A stretch of DNA of 64,000 nucleotides from Adineta ricciae (GCA_905250025.1 CAJNOJ010000177.1:62001-126000); one strand, 5' to 3'; numbered from the stretch's first letter, positions 1 through 13,016 are shown. The notes: generated from the sequence alone by a model not told the origin. A program made the numbers and translations.

Positions 1-41
1 TTCCTTGTTCTCATAGATAATCACGTCTGTATTTTTTGATT

Positions 42-752
42 ATGCTAATTCTCGGTTTGACAGGTGGCATAGCCACTGGTAAGACGGCAGCAAGTGAATA
101 TTTCAAGACGCAAGGCATTCCAATCGTTGATGCCGATAAAATTGCTCGTCTTGTTGTTGAACCTGATCAACCAGCTTACAATCTAGTTTTAAAGCATTTC
201 GGTCATATGAACATTCTCGAATCGAATAGTCGGAGAATCGATCGGAAACGTTTAGGCGAGATTATCTTCGGTAATGATCAGTTGCGTAGACAACTAAATC
301 AATGTACACATGGTTTTATTCGTCGGGAAGCACTCAAACAAATAATCGAACATTTCTTTCAATTCCATTCTTTGATTATTTGGGATGTACCGCTGTTATT
401 CGAAGTTGGTCTTGATAGATATCTATCGCATACATTAGTGATTTGTTGCGATGAATCGTTGCAATTAGAACGTTTGAAACGACGCGACAATATTCAAGAT
501 GACCAACAAGCATTACAACGTATAAATGCACAAATGAATATAAAGGAAAAATGCCGACGAGCGCGTTATGTTATCGATAATAGTGATACGAAGGATGTTT
601 TACACAAGCGATTGCAAGCGTTTTTGTCAACAATCCAACCGAGTCAAATGTCTACAATAGCATGGTTTGTTGCACTTTTCATACCTTTATCTGTTGTTTA
701 TGGGATTCTTCGCTTGTGGGATTTATATGATCGAAGAAGTAATCAACAATAA
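42..752 (+). CDS. DCAKD: Dephospho-CoA kinase (DCAKD-like), single exon
   Basis: Predicted to phosphorylate dephospho-CoA on the 3' hydroxyl, the last step of coenzyme A synthesis. The 236-aa protein opens with the CoaE P-loop (GLTGGIATGKT, residues 4-14), followed by the family's DADKIAR segment and the DVPLLFE motif near residue 112. The ATG at 42 is chosen because it places the P-loop at the very N-terminus, as in the family; the in-frame TTG at 36 is not a credible start. A hydrophobic stretch close to the C-terminus (about 206-226, IAWFVALFIPLSVVYGILRL) matches the membrane tail of animal DCAKD. An AATAAA overlaps the stop codon (748-753). No intron is needed. Confidence 0.92.
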   Translation: MLILGLTGGIATGKTAASEYFKTQGIPIVDADKIARLVVEPDQPAYNLVLKHFGHMNILESNSRRIDRKRLGEIIFGNDQLRRQLNQCTHGFIRREALKQIIEHFFQFHSLIIWDVPLLFEVGLDRYLSHTLVICCDESLQLERLKRRDNIQDDQQALQRINAQMNIKEKCRRARYVIDNSDTKDVLHKRLQAFLSTIQPSQMSTIAWFVALFIPLSVVYGILRLWDLYDRRSNQQ

Positions 753-889
753 ATTGTGATTGGCGCTTTTGATTTGAATTGAGAATAGAAATCAAAATAA
801 TATTTCGTTTCATTGTCTCGAATTCTATTCATGTATACTTATTCTTCACTTGTAAACAAACTTTTTTTAAATAAAAAATTATCGATCAG

Positions 890-1744
890 ATGAAAACAGT
901 TCATCGTTCGAAACGTACTCGATTATCCTATCGAAGGCATCATCGCCGCCACCAGCAGGATCAACAAGTTCCCAAGTATATCACCAATGATGATGATGAT
1001 GAATCTGATGGTGAGCGTGAAATACTCCAGCAAAAAGCGGTTGCACGAAGTAACAAAAATGCCAATCAAATGCCTCTTGCATTGTTCAACGCAATTTCAA
1101 ATTTACCAGTTGAAAATAAACCGCACGAAACTCATCCATCTTCGTCTGACCAATCGTTTTTATATCTTTACTCTATAAATAGTCTACCAAAGCCAACTGC
1201 TGTCTCCGATGATTTGACTCCATTGACACACACAGCAACAAATACAACTGCTCTGACTGTTTTGACATGTAGTAACAGTAAACTAACCGAAACAGTGAAA
1301 ATCGATCTAACTGACTTAACAAGTACGGACACACTGGACATTTCAGATCGTGACCATTCGTTATCACTTAATCGAAAACGATCAGCAGTAGACATAAATA
1401 ACAAAATACCAATATGTGACACTGACACAAGTATGAAATCAGTGGTGTTTTCTAAGATGAATTCATTAGACGATCAATTATCCTACCAGAAGCACACATC
1501 ATGTTTTGCTCTTCCCGGTATTGAAAATACAGACTCCATGACAATGGGTATATCAACAATACAACAAAATATATCATTACCAACAACAATTAATACTAAT
1601 GTAAACACTTATCAACGCCCACCAATGAGATGGAATCCATCTCGATGGTCCTTGCAAAATATGACAAGCAACTTTAAACTACTCATTGGTTGTTCGTCAT
1701 TAAGTTTAATTGCTGGAATCGCAATTCTTATTATAATATTATAA
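890..1744 (+). CDS. Orphan tail-anchored protein, 284 aa
   Basis: Family not recognised. The N-terminus is strongly basic (KTVHRSKRTRLSYRRHHRRH), followed by an acidic DDDDESDGE patch near residues 35-43. A long Ser/Thr/Asn-rich, probably disordered middle follows. The protein ends in a single hydrophobic helix (last ~21 residues, LLIGCSSLSLIAGIAILIIIL) with almost nothing after it. There is no signal peptide. This layout is that of a tail-anchored membrane protein with its bulk in the cytosol; that is inferred from the layout only. It lies 137 bp behind the dephospho-CoA kinase gene on the same strand. Its reading frame is open from an ATG through 284 codons, which is unusual for chance in such AT-rich DNA. 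Confidence 0.6.
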   Translation: MKTVHRSKRTRLSYRRHHRRHQQDQQVPKYITNDDDDESDGEREILQQKAVARSNKNANQMPLALFNAISNLPVENKPHETHPSSSDQSFLYLYSINSLPKPTAVSDDLTPLTHTATNTTALTVLTCSNSKLTETVKIDLTDLTSTDTLDISDRDHSLSLNRKRSAVDINNKIPICDTDTSMKSVVFSKMNSLDDQLSYQKHTSCFALPGIENTDSMTMGISTIQQNISLPTTINTNVNTYQRPPMRWNPSRWSLQNMTSNFKLLIGCSSLSLIAGIAILIIIL

Positions 1745-4700
1745 ATCAGAAACGCTGAAAACAAGGGATTTGGGTTTTAGCTCTAAGCATGAGATTTGTT
1801 TTCGACAAGTTCTATTTTCTAGATTGTTTACAATATATATAATTAGATAGAAGTTCAGTTGATTAATATAAAGTGGAAATCATCAAGACATATTCCTCTA
1901 ACATTTTCATAGTTAATCTGATGTCAATCGAACGAAACCAATCAAAATCATATTGTTCTTTTAGTTCTTGAAAGTAATCACAGTTATTTGACTAATAAAT
2001 GTCTTATAAAACTTTATGGATCGTCTAGTATTGAGTTACTGATGTCATTATATATCACAACACACACATCAAGAGAGCAATTTTATTATTCGTGATAAAA
2101 AACGTCCCTGTGGCTTTTCCTCCAAGAAAGAAGGGAAAAAATGACTACTACTATCGTAGTATGTATCCATTGTTCCTGGGAAAGTTTGTTTTGTAATCAA
2201 TCGTCTTCGTTTTTTTATCGATCTCGGTAGAACTCTAGGACACTTTTATCTGATGTGAATAGATCAGTTATGGCTATTGATTGAACAACTTATGATCAAA
2301 TGAACTATTCAATAGACACTTGTCGTTCTTTTCTGCTAGACTATGGCTATAAAGGCGCCGAATTTACACACATTATCTGATCGCTCTCTATTTGACAGTG
2401 ATGATGATGATGGTGTCGTCTCATCATCTCCTTGAACAGTCGATGACGACTCAATCGATGCTTAATGGCTGAAGAGAAGAAGAAAGAAATGCAGCATAAC
2501 TAGTGATTCGCTCCATTATGTTCTCAATAGATTCATGCTTCATTATCACTTTCAGTCATTGCCTCTTAGTTTCTCTTCTCTTTGTATCATCAATGGCGTA
2601 AGTACCAAAAGCTTTTACTATCGATGATGATGATGATGGTGTTGGTAGAGCAGAAATTCAGTGAAGGAAATCAAAAGAAAGAAAATTCTTCAACGAACTC
2701 ATCATCTTCTATATACATAACACGCAACATTAACAGAATAGACAAATAAGTATATAATACCTCATCGATTGAAAAGAAATTCCTCAAGATTTATTATAAC
2801 TGTCACAATTATCTCGTTACGATATCGAGATATGGTAATTATCAAGTCAATTGTTCATGACTAAAATAACAGATAGCAAATGAGAGATTTGTTTTCTTCC
2901 TCGCTGTCTCATTCTTCATACACGAACAAGAAAAGGAAAATATTAAATAAATACCGACATAGAAAACGCATATAAGACGAGAAGTTCTCCTTCGAGATGG
3001 AAGTTGTCTCTGAGATGATTTCATTCAACTTTTTTCTTAACGCGTTTCCTTATTATGCATTTGCTTGCGTGTTCAACGTTGCGCACATTCTATCGACGCC
3101 GTTCTAACAGTCATCATCTTCATCTTCTATGGATGTCCATCCCTAACAGTGAGACAAAAGCAACCTTCTATTCGAGTCTGTCAATGTCACTCATTTTTAT
3201 CATAAGTAAGCGAGATCATTTCGAATCCAATTGACCAGAAGAATCTTTTTTTTTCGCCTAAATTCGAACTCGATAGATACGTATTGTAAACCGATTAAAT
3301 AAATGAGAGGTAATAAGATTATTTAATGTTGTCTTGTCAATTTTGCTAGCGACTAATTGGAAGAAACTGTCAGTTTTCTGATCTATTGCCTTTTCTAAAT
3401 GGTATAAGTAGATATACAATAGAACAAAGCTGATTTTTGTTCGTCATCGTAAGTAATGATTGATGATGTCAATTGGCACATTTTCTGTCCTCATATGCGT
3501 ATAGACTTTGTTGTCAAGTGATGAACAAAGAAGTTCTTGTATTCATGCATTCTTCGAATCTCTGAAGATTTCTAAATTCACGCACGTAATCTGTGAGAAT
3601 GGTTAAATGCATGAACAAATGATTGGTAGAACAGAAGACTACAAGAAAATTGTTGTAGTGAATTGTTTTATTACGTTATTCGTAAGCATTGCACGTTTCT
3701 CTCCCCGATGGACAGCAATAGCACGACCAAAAAGTCACACAATACATATAAACATGATTTCTTTTACCTCCTTTTCTTCTCTCTCTCTCTCTCTCTCTCT
3801 CTCCCCCTCTCTCCTTCTCATTCTGTTATCAGACTCTGTTCATTCAATAACTATGACTGTTACTATTCCTTTTTATTGCGCTTCACTGTGTTTCTTCTCC
3901 TTCCATAATAAGCATGCTTGATTCTCGCTCTACTCAAAACAAAAACGGAAGTCCTTTACATTTGCTAATTAAGTGGTTCGACGACTCAGCAAATGCGCAC
4001 TAGTGAGAAAGAAAGGATAGACATCGGGGAAGAAGAAGAGAGAGAGAGTGAGGAGGGTGAAAAATAGATAGAGTAAAGACGTCGTTTCTTTCTTTGTAAT
4101 GTGCGCATGTAAGCGGCTTTTCTTGTTTGTATAGTAATAGTAATTACGACTTGTAATCGTCAGCTACGAAGAAGCGCACCGTCAAGGTTGTTCGCACCAC
4201 TTTTTTGACAACTCGTATACCTTTCAGATAGATGAGGAATAGAAGTGCTTGATCAGTATAGCGTATCCTCTTTTGTGTGCGACGTTACTAGAAAAGAGAG
4301 CAAATATTTAGTTAAGCAGGCTGCGAATTCGATTGAAGATTACGCAAGGATCATTCATGCGACACTTGACGCTCGTCATAAAGAGGAAAAACGGAAGTCA
4401 TAAAACAAAAATGTACGTTAATCAAACCGAGTTAATTGTTGTCAGAGGCATAATGATCGTAAATCGATTTGGTTCTACAGCTTCTAGTCTTTTTCTTTTA
4501 CATGACGATCGCATAATCGGACTAGGCTCGATCAGGAACACCTGGAGAGATAATAATCACTAAACAAGTGTTTATATGAACGGCAAGGACGAAAGAAAGG
4601 AAATCCTCTCAGACAGATCTTTCGATAACTAACTAGACTATGTTGATTGCTCGGTGATAAGTCGTCTTTGTCACGATAAAAGAAAACACCGGAAGTCAAC

Positions 4701-5252
4701 GACGAGAAATTAAATAGAAAATAGAACTTCGAAGTAAGTAAATCAATGATTAATAAGAGAAGGGAAAGAGAGCAAAAGAAAAATAGTGAGATTTATTGTG
4801 TATGAAGAGAGAATATATGAGACGATAGTAATATAGCAGAGAAAGAAAAGATAGTGTGTGTGTATGTGCGCGCGCGATAGGATGCGTATTGTCTCGAAGG
4901 AGGCACTCGTCCTAATCAAACTGGCCTCTGTCTTTCTACAAGAATGTTATCATCGTCATAACATTTATCCTCGCTTCATAGTCCATAAGAGAAACGAGAG
5001 GGAAAGAGCGAGCGAGTGGAGCGAAAAGTACCATGAGAAACACGATAGAGATATTAGTATATGACAATATATTTTCTTGCATTTTCTTCTAGATATTTAG
5101 ACGTTATATCCCATCGTCGTTTTATCATTACATGCAATCGCTAATATTACCATCAATAACATGGTCATGTGGTATTAATCTTTGACTTCGATCGAAAAAG
5201 AACGATCCTTTATAACATCTCATTGATAAAACGTGTTATCAACATTGAAACT
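1745..5252. other. 3.5 kb without a recognisable gene; low-complexity sequence
   Basis: No convincing gene. It contains GATGAT-type trinucleotide runs (about 2400-2415 and 2622-2640), a CT microsatellite near 3778-3815, GA-rich tracts (about 4028-4065) and a short TG/CG run near 4853-4876. The longest open frames here (for example 3607-3921) merely read through the simple repeats. It may hold regulatory or UTR sequence for the Ig-domain gene that follows. Confidence 0.6.
3778..3815. repeat. CT-rich microsatellite
   Basis: An uninterrupted (CT)n run of about 24 nt followed by CCCCCTCTCTCC. A matching GA-rich tract lies about 230 bp downstream on the same strand (4028-4050), so the two could pair. 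Confidence 0.85.
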
Positions 5253-6580
5253 ATGTTGGGTTCTTCTCGATTAGTTATACTTATTAAGCTCATTCTCTTT
5301 GAGTTACTCGGATTAAGTAAGTTTCTTGTTTCTTCTTTCTCGTTTGTTCTGTTGTCTACAAGACGCATCGAAATGGTTTCTTCATGTACAAACAAACAAT
5401 TAAGGGAGAACATATTTTTACAGACTCTTGTATCTATTATTGTGCTAACGGCATAACATACGCATATCGAACAATAGTCTTGTGAGCTTCATTTAACAGT
5501 TAATGAAGACATAGTGGAGTATCTTTATCGACGAGATACATGCTTGTCTTCATCATCATCTTGTTAATGAACCTTTCAAATTCTTTTGTTTCCTTTGTTA
5601 GTTAAGAACTAGAGATATTGGCTTCTTTTTCACACATGTGTACAGACGAGTGGTATTATCAGTGAGAGTACAAATGTATCTAATAAGATGACCTATTGCT
5701 TGAAGATAATTTGTCAACTAGATAATTGAATATCCAAGTTGATTCAGGTGTTGGCAATAAACCACATAGGAAACAATTGCCTGTCTTTCTGTGTTTTAGT
5801 GTGTATTGAAGATAGTCTATTTCGTCGTTATCGTCGTTTACGTACTTCGAGTGACAGTAATAATCCACCCGGTACTCCATTTGTCATAGTTGTCTCTGTT
5901 TCAATTGATGATTATTTTGCTGTACTTAATTGTTCTACACCCGAACGTGTGTCTCATCTCAAACTCGATTGGTATTTTCAAACGCGTGCCTCCTTAAAAC
6001 CTCCACGCGTCATCTGGCAACGTGGACATTCAAATAACCCTCGATATACAGCATATTCACCCGATCAATTGCAGCATTTCTTTCAAATCAAGTCTATTAA
6101 CCTCAACGACAGTGGTACCTATATGTGTGTCGATCAAACAACCGGTTTTCAAGATAGAGTAGAGCTTCTCGTTCGTAAGTTGCATTCTATTGCATCATGC
6201 ATTCTTTCTTTTTCTCAATATCCACTTGAACACAATTCAATAGTAAAGTTTCTCTTACTTCATTATGAGTAGAGTATCTATAGCTGAGAATTTCAAAATC
6301 GTCGTTTTACGAACGGAGAAAGAGTAGCTGATTATGCAAATGGCTCTCTTTAAATTTGATAGATGATGAATAGTCGAAGACAAATGAAATGTTCTTATCT
6401 TCTTATTCGTCGAAGATTAAACGACTAAGCTGACAGAAATCTTTCTTTTTTTTACTTTTAGGGGACAGCCGTAGTTGTGCAGCCAGCGGTATTCGTTTAC
6501 AAATGACAACTCTTGTCTGTCTTGTCTTATTCTCATTATATTTAGCTCGACGGACCGCAAGTGAGAGTCAAGTGACATGA
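5253..6580 (+). CDS. Small single-Ig-domain membrane protein, three exons
   Basis: Exons 5253-5316, 5800-6174 and 6462-6580 join in phase (both junctions phase 1) to give 185 aa; donors are GTAAGT and both acceptors have pyrimidine tracts. Exon 1 encodes a signal peptide (MLGSSRLVILIKLILFELLG). Exon 2 encodes one immunoglobulin domain with the LNC first cysteine, LDWYF tryptophan and NDSGTYMC second-cysteine motif. Exon 3 adds a short linker, a hydrophobic segment (about LVCLVLFSLYLA) and a short basic tail. It therefore looks like a cell-surface type I protein, or possibly a GPI-anchored one. No close family is recognised. The longer open frame starting at 5739 reads intron sequence and is not the start. 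Confidence 0.72.
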
Positions 6581-7527
6581 TCGCTACTCTTATTCTGTAT
6601 TTATATACATTACACTTGTCAATGCACGTCTTCCGTCCATCAATGTTCTCACTTTTGATATGACACAAGAGAAAGAAAATGAATTTTAATTAAATAGATT
6701 TACGATTGGTATATGCGAGATCATACGTTGAAAGAAGCCTCAGGATTGTAGTGTTCATTTCTTATTCTTCTGATTTTGTAATTGAACAATAATAGAATTG
6801 ATTATTTTAATGAAGAATGCAAATGATATGTGCCGTTTTTTTTATTTATTATTATAAATATGATCACATTTATGAACAGCTGAACTTTGCTCTCGTTGAT
6901 ATATAAAACAGATGATACTAATAACAAAGAAGAAGAACTTCTTTCGTAATCATCCTTTTCTCGAGAGTAGGCAACAATTAGTTCCGAATGAACTCTGATT
7001 TATCTCTTATGTTGAAAGATTCCCTTGATTTTTTTCTACAACTAAGATGCACTTGATTATATGCCGACTTCGAACTCTCTTATCAGACTGAGGAGGAGTG
7101 CGCAAATCTTGGCCTTTAATCCAATATATTAGACCGCTATTGCTGTTTTTCCCTCAAACTCTCTTCACCTGTTTAATGTTAATATTCAATGCCAACGATT
7201 AGTGTATAATAGACAAATAAATACAATGCCGTTCAATGCCAATGAAAAGTAGAAGAAAAATAGAAATATGTAAATGACGACTTGAAGAAAACAAACAACA
7301 ATGAGATAATGGAATACAATGTCGACACAAATAGCCAGAGAGAATTCCACAAAGAAGGAGAAGGAAATCAGATCAATAAATAAGATTTGTTCATTCCAGA
7401 AAGAAAAAGGAACAGGTTACTTTTATCATGTGAGTATTATTGGCAGAGATAAACATGAACCTCATCAACAACAATCGAAAGAGTTGCATGACTAGCTGAT
7501 ATGGAATAAAAAATATATACTTGAAAT
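6581..7527. other. Intergenic, nothing recognised
   Basis: Lies between the convergent 3' ends of the Ig-domain gene and the flippase gene. AT-rich with several AATAAA-like hexamers; no gene seen. Confidence 0.6.
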
Positions 7528-10500
7528 TTATAGACCCGGGGGCTTCTGAATATTTGTGTCGCAGGTTCGGATGAGCTGATTTTGTGGTACAACACCGTCT
7601 TCTTCTTGCGAAAAAGCAAAACCATCTAAGAAAGAAAATTGAATCGGTGCGGTGATCAGAAAGAGAAACGTGTGTGACTTACGATAAGGTCCAGGAATAA
7701 TTCCGGACATTTTCGGTGTTCGCGTTCGAACAAAAACGCTTTTTAATAAAGCGAGTCGTTCTGCAACACGCGACACGGTTGACGTTTGTCGAGCCATGAC
7801 TAAATCATACGGATCCTGATTTGCAACTTCTTTTTCTTGCACTTCTTGCATCAAAGTTTTGTAAAGTGTTCGTTGCAAACTACGTTAAAAAATTTCAAAT
7901 GAGAAAGAACGAGAGAAGATCGTATCAATTTGATTTACCAATTATAGATAAAATCAGCCAATAATGCAGTTATTGGAATCAAGATTAAACCGAACCAAAA
8001 ATACATGCTTGAGAAAACGTACTTTGCCTTGAAAGACAATCACAATCATGCGTAAGAATATCTAGACATCAACGTGAACTCCGAGAGAATACTTACCATA
8101 CCACGCATTTCCGGGGCCAATGGAATTGTTGGCCAGAAATTACTGTAGATAATGAAGAACACAAACCACGAAGCAATACTTCCCCAAATAGCAATATGTG
8201 TAAGCTGAAAAGAAATGCTAGGTCAAGAAAATGTTCAGTTGAGTATTTGTTTACCATTGTCCATGAATCACTTTCCAATCCAGCTTTGAGACAAACGACA
8301 AAGATAACATACTAAAAGATTCATAGAAGAAGAAGTTTCGAGTTTATTCTTCGATTTTATCATTAATACATATAGCAGAGTCATGCAAGAGATTAGATTA
8401 AAGCACAACAGATTAGACCAGACATACCGTGTAAATCATATTGCCTAGGAGTAAATAATCACCCGCTTGTCCGTTGCTGTATGCAACGTCTATGGACAAA
8501 AAAATGAGCAAGCAAAGGTATAAGAAGATTGCATGCAAATTATTATAGAGTCAAGTAGGAGTAGAAACTTTAGAAATGATAATGAAGCTTTAAACAGCCA
8601 ATGACTGGGGTGTTAGTAATCAAGCATGACTTAAAGCTAAAGAACAATCTCAAATTACAGTGTAAACGCAATTGCCCAGAAATAGATGACTTCCGAAAAC
8701 AATTCCATTAGGATGAGCAACATCTATAAACAAGAAGATTTTTCTCTTCGGATACATTAGTGATCTCATTTATGTTCTACGAAATCTTCCAATGAATAGT
8801 TAATTCAATGACATACCATGTCGAAGCATAGCGTAGGACATGAAGTAGAGAATAATTGAATGATAAACAGCGTTCAGACACCAACTCCAGAAAACCTGAA
8901 AACAATTCAGTTGATCAGAAAGAAAATCAATTCGTTCGAAAAGAATTTACTTTAATATTGAAGTCTGATCGATTTTGAGACATCTTATAAATGGCCGGAA
9001 ATCTCATCATTGTCTCTGCACTACAACATCGATCTAGTAATCCCAAGGCCATTGGTGGCGCTGCAGTAAATAAAACATTATAAATTGCAATTGTCCATCG
9101 TTCAAAGAGAATTTGTCCAGAAAAACCATTATGAAATGCAAACCAAAGCTAAAACAATTCCATTAAATAGCAATGTACATATCTGATTCTATTGAAACTT
9201 ACTTCCATGACGTAGAGACAGATGTTTTTGTAGAAGGAATAAAGTAGTACTTTGCATAAACGTCGGTAACTCCAAACACCATGAACAAATAATAGTTTCG
9301 TTAGAAATCGAAATTGTCCAATAGTATAGTCCGATGCGCATGCAGCTTGAACACCTTCTCGGCCCATAATTCCTACACCAACGTGTGCGGTTTGAATCAT
9401 TCCAACATCATTGGCACCATCACCAACTGCTAAAGTTATTTCATTTGTTGATTGTTTAACTAATTCAACAACTTCAGCCTTTTGTTTCGGACTGACACTG
9501 GAATAGTTCAAGAAAAATCGATCGAAGTTCGGTGTCTATCGTCGAAATTTCTTACCGGCAACAAATAACTGTTTTGCAGGATATTGCTAAGTCGAGAAAA
9601 TCTTGTCGACAGGATGGTGATAATGCGTATTTAAGTGTTTTGCCTTCAATAATAAGTGAAGCAAGATTTTCTTTTCGTAATGAGTCACCAAATGTTTGAC
9701 AGTGTTCACGTAATTGACGTTGCGTATCCTAAAAAGCAACGGCCATCATTCGTTATCTATCAACACTTTCTAATTACATCAAGGGTTGCTTCATCCAAAG
9801 TTAAATTCAACAATTGATCCGATAGAAGTTTGCATGAATAACCAATATTAACGGCTGTTTCCTTTTTATCACCCGTCAATACCCAAATCTATATGTAGTA
9901 GGAAATAGATTTCAGAGTATTCTTTGTTAAAAGCATTACCTTGATACCAGCTTTCAATAACATTGATAAACTGTCTGGAACTTGCTGCAAATTTCAATAG
10001 AACATCTGTCATAATAATCGAATTTATAAATACAATCACTGCTTACGTCCTGTAGTTTATCTTCAATGCCAGTTGCACCCAACAGAATCAGATTTCTCTC
10101 AATTCTTTCTGCTACCTCAGCAACTAATTCGCTTCGATTATTAATTGCTGTTGACGCTTCCCGATGTTGAACAAGCCATTCCTAATAGAACAAGCAACAA
10201 ACTTTGCCGTTCACTCTCACTCTCTATTTACCCTATACTCTTCATCAGTCAATGTTCGATAAGCAAGACACAGTGTTCGAAGACCATCTTTAGCAAAACT
10301 TTCTAAATGTTCTGTTGTAAGTGGAACATTTGGTTCATCGGCTACAAGTCGTTCCATGATGACACTATCCTATATGATCAAGAAAATTCGATGGTTACCT
10401 ATGAAAAGTTTCTGATAAACTCACAGCGCCTTTACAATATAACTTGATTTCATTGTTGGGAGAACGAACAATAACACTCATTCGTTTTCGCTCGCTAGAA

Positions 10501-13016
10501 TAAAACTTTTCTCATAAAAATATGGGCGAATAGACAGAGATTTACCTGCTGAATTCCAAAACATTCAATATCTCATATGTTTCTTCTTGACCGCGCTAAA
10601 CATTGCACAAAACGAAACTTTAGCAACAGAATTTAAATCAATTCAACTTACAAAGCTAATAACCACACTGTCCGGCGTACGACGAAAGAATACCACTCCC
10701 ATTTCTTTCACTGCTGTCACCAATGCATATTCATCTAAAACATTCACCGAAATTAACTTCTTCTTCATACATAATTTATTGGTGTTACCTGGAGATGATG
10801 CTTGATACGCAACGTCATTCAATGAATCTGTATTCAATTTATTTTCAGGTACAACTGTATGACAAGTCGCCAGAAGCGTAAGAAATTCACGAATTTGTTT
10901 GCTACTAGTCTAAAAAATATGATCGATCAATCATATTGACAGGTCTTGATACTAAACACCCTAGACAACTATTCTCGTCACGCGAGTGTTTTCAAGCACA
11001 CATCTAATAATCTTTCCTTCACTAATACATCATGACAGGTCGATCTACTGCAAGACAATCATGGCAAATACGAACTTACATGATACTCTAAGTTTTTCAA
11101 CAGTTCATAACTATTAAATTCTGCAACATTTCCTGATCTAAAAGTCAAATATGTCGATTTGTAATCACATGCAATTCTTCGTTCTTACCCATACATAATA
11201 CCACTGATAGTACACTGTTTGAAAATCATCACATTCTTTGTTAGTGTACCAGTTTTGTCGGAAAAAATATATTTCACTTGTCCCAGTTCTTCATTTAAAT
11301 TAGATGTTCGTGCGCTAGCTGGAGTATCAGTTTCTGGATCATACATATCTATATCCTGTATTGAATCAACAAAGATACATTATCGCAACGGAAATTCGTC
11401 TTTGGAAATTTCAGTTTACCCAATTGATAAAATATGCTTGAATAAATTTAACAAGATCAATTGTTATTTGCAGAGATATAGGAATCAAATTGTTGAACAA
11501 GATAAAGAATGTCAAGAATGTATAACCAAAATGATTTGGTATCGAATCTAAAAATATGCATAACTACCACTATTTGTATGAGAAAAATATTTACTGGCTG
11601 TTTTATCATCTGTCAGACGCATTAAGCCAAGATACCAATGCGCTGCTTTATTGCGATAATTCCATATTTCTCCAGCAATTGTACTGAATAAACATAGGAT
11701 AAGCAACAAAACCAATAAGAATAAAATCTATTTCGACGAAATGTAAATGAAAAGAACATTACATTTCTAATCTCTTCGACATACTTGACTGTTTGTCACT
11801 TGTTCGACATTTGTACGTTTAAATGGAACTGATGATGAATTCTAAATGAAAGAATCGATCTTGATGAAACTAAGCATTTTGTTTACCAAACTCACCATCA
11901 TTAATTTTGTTTCATGTCCACTGTAAATAACTAAACCATAGATCCACGCAGTGTTCTTCAATTGTGAACCACGTAAAAGTATTTGATCAGAACCGAGTGG
12001 AATCGGAAAAGCCACATTATTAAGTTTTAATGTGCCAGCAAAATCATAAAGATTTCGATTGGGTAATTCACATTCAATCACACCCAATAGATCTCGTAAC
12101 TGGACACTGGAAATCATATGTGCAGTTTGTGGTAAACCCTAAATTGTAAACGATGACTCCGATTATTTGAAATATTCCCTAAACATACTAACCTGTCGGA
12201 CTTTAAGATTCGTTTCTCCATCGAGATTCGACGTTTGAATGTAACATATTGAATGTGGCTCACTAGAAAGAAAACAAGCAAGCATAACGCTCATAATTAA
12301 ATGAAAATTTTATTTAGACGAACCCGGATGAAAGTAAAACAAGATCAGCTGGAAAGAATTCATTATCAAGAACTTTGACGATATCACCAACTTTCACTCG
12401 TTGCCAAGTTGTATACAACCAATTGCCATTCCGATAAACTATACGAAATCATCAATTCAACTATGTACCAGTAATCTTTAACCTACTCAAAACTCGTCGT
12501 TTATTCACGGCACCATCTTGGAAATGTCGTTTCTAAGAAAATGATATTATTAATAGAAACAGCGGAGAAATTCAATTTGATTACGAACCACATCTTCAAT
12601 AATTTCTTTAATAGCTGCACAACAGAGAATAATCGATAGGGGGACTGCTGTTGTATATCTTCCCGTTGGAGATACACCAGGAATTTGCTAAAATGAACGA
12701 ATCAGATTGAGTTAATCAGGAAAAAAATTCTATTTTCTTGTACTTGTAGAACAGCAATACAAAGAAAAAATATATTTGAATATTTTCGGAATTGTTCGAA
12801 GAGAAATTTCGGTAAGAATGATAAAATTGAATATTTGCTTGTGCTTATACGATTACTAACGAATTTGGTTTGCTGTGGCCCATGATTGATCGTAATAATT
12901 CGTTTGGTATCGTCGTCCATAGGAGATGCTGAAGAAGTCGAAGTTTCAGTTCTTTTGCTTGTTACAATCGAGCTGAATTGACGAAAAAAACTAGTTAGCG
13001 ATAAATTTTGTCCCAT
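7528..13016 (-). CDS. ATP8A: Phospholipid-transporting P4-ATPase, ATP8A1/ATP8A2 class, about 29 exons
   Basis: Predicted aminophospholipid flippase that moves phosphatidylserine or phosphatidylethanolamine to the cytosolic leaflet. The start at 13016 gives a cytosolic N-terminus, then [13 protein letters not shown] and [18 protein letters not shown] typical of P4-ATPases (exon 12744-13016). In order: [10 protein letters not shown] (about 12200-12225), phosphorylation site DKTGTLTKN (about 11240-11266), LTGDKKET in the P domain (about 9870), [11 protein letters not shown] (about 9390-9430), four C-terminal membrane exons, and the C-terminal [12 protein letters not shown] diagnostic of ATP8A, ending at 7528. 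Introns are mostly 50-60 nt. One segment occurs as two alternative exons (8659-8723 and 8428-8489; see separate entries). All catalytic motifs seen are intact. A CDC50-type partner is expected from the family but is not in this window. Confidence 0.93.
8428..8489 (-). other. ATP8A: Alternative flippase exon, version b (62 nt)
   Basis: Same phase in and out as version a; encodes [21 protein letters not shown]. The acceptor is CCATAG and the donor GTATGT. It is closer than version a to the common animal ATP8A sequence at this place (the [12 protein letters not shown] block). It splices to the exon beginning at 8311. Confidence 0.82.
8659..8723 (-). other. ATP8A: Alternative flippase exon, version a (65 nt)
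   Basis: Begins in phase 1 after the exon that ends at 8817 and encodes [18 protein letters not shown] (22 codons counting the split one). The acceptor is TTATAG and the donor GTAATT, which is weaker than its partner's. It aligns residue for residue at both ends with version b. Confidence 0.78.

Noticed and set aside
3607..3921. 104-aa open frame
   Set aside because: It runs through the CT microsatellite (Ser-Leu repeats) and has no domain; an artefact of low complexity.
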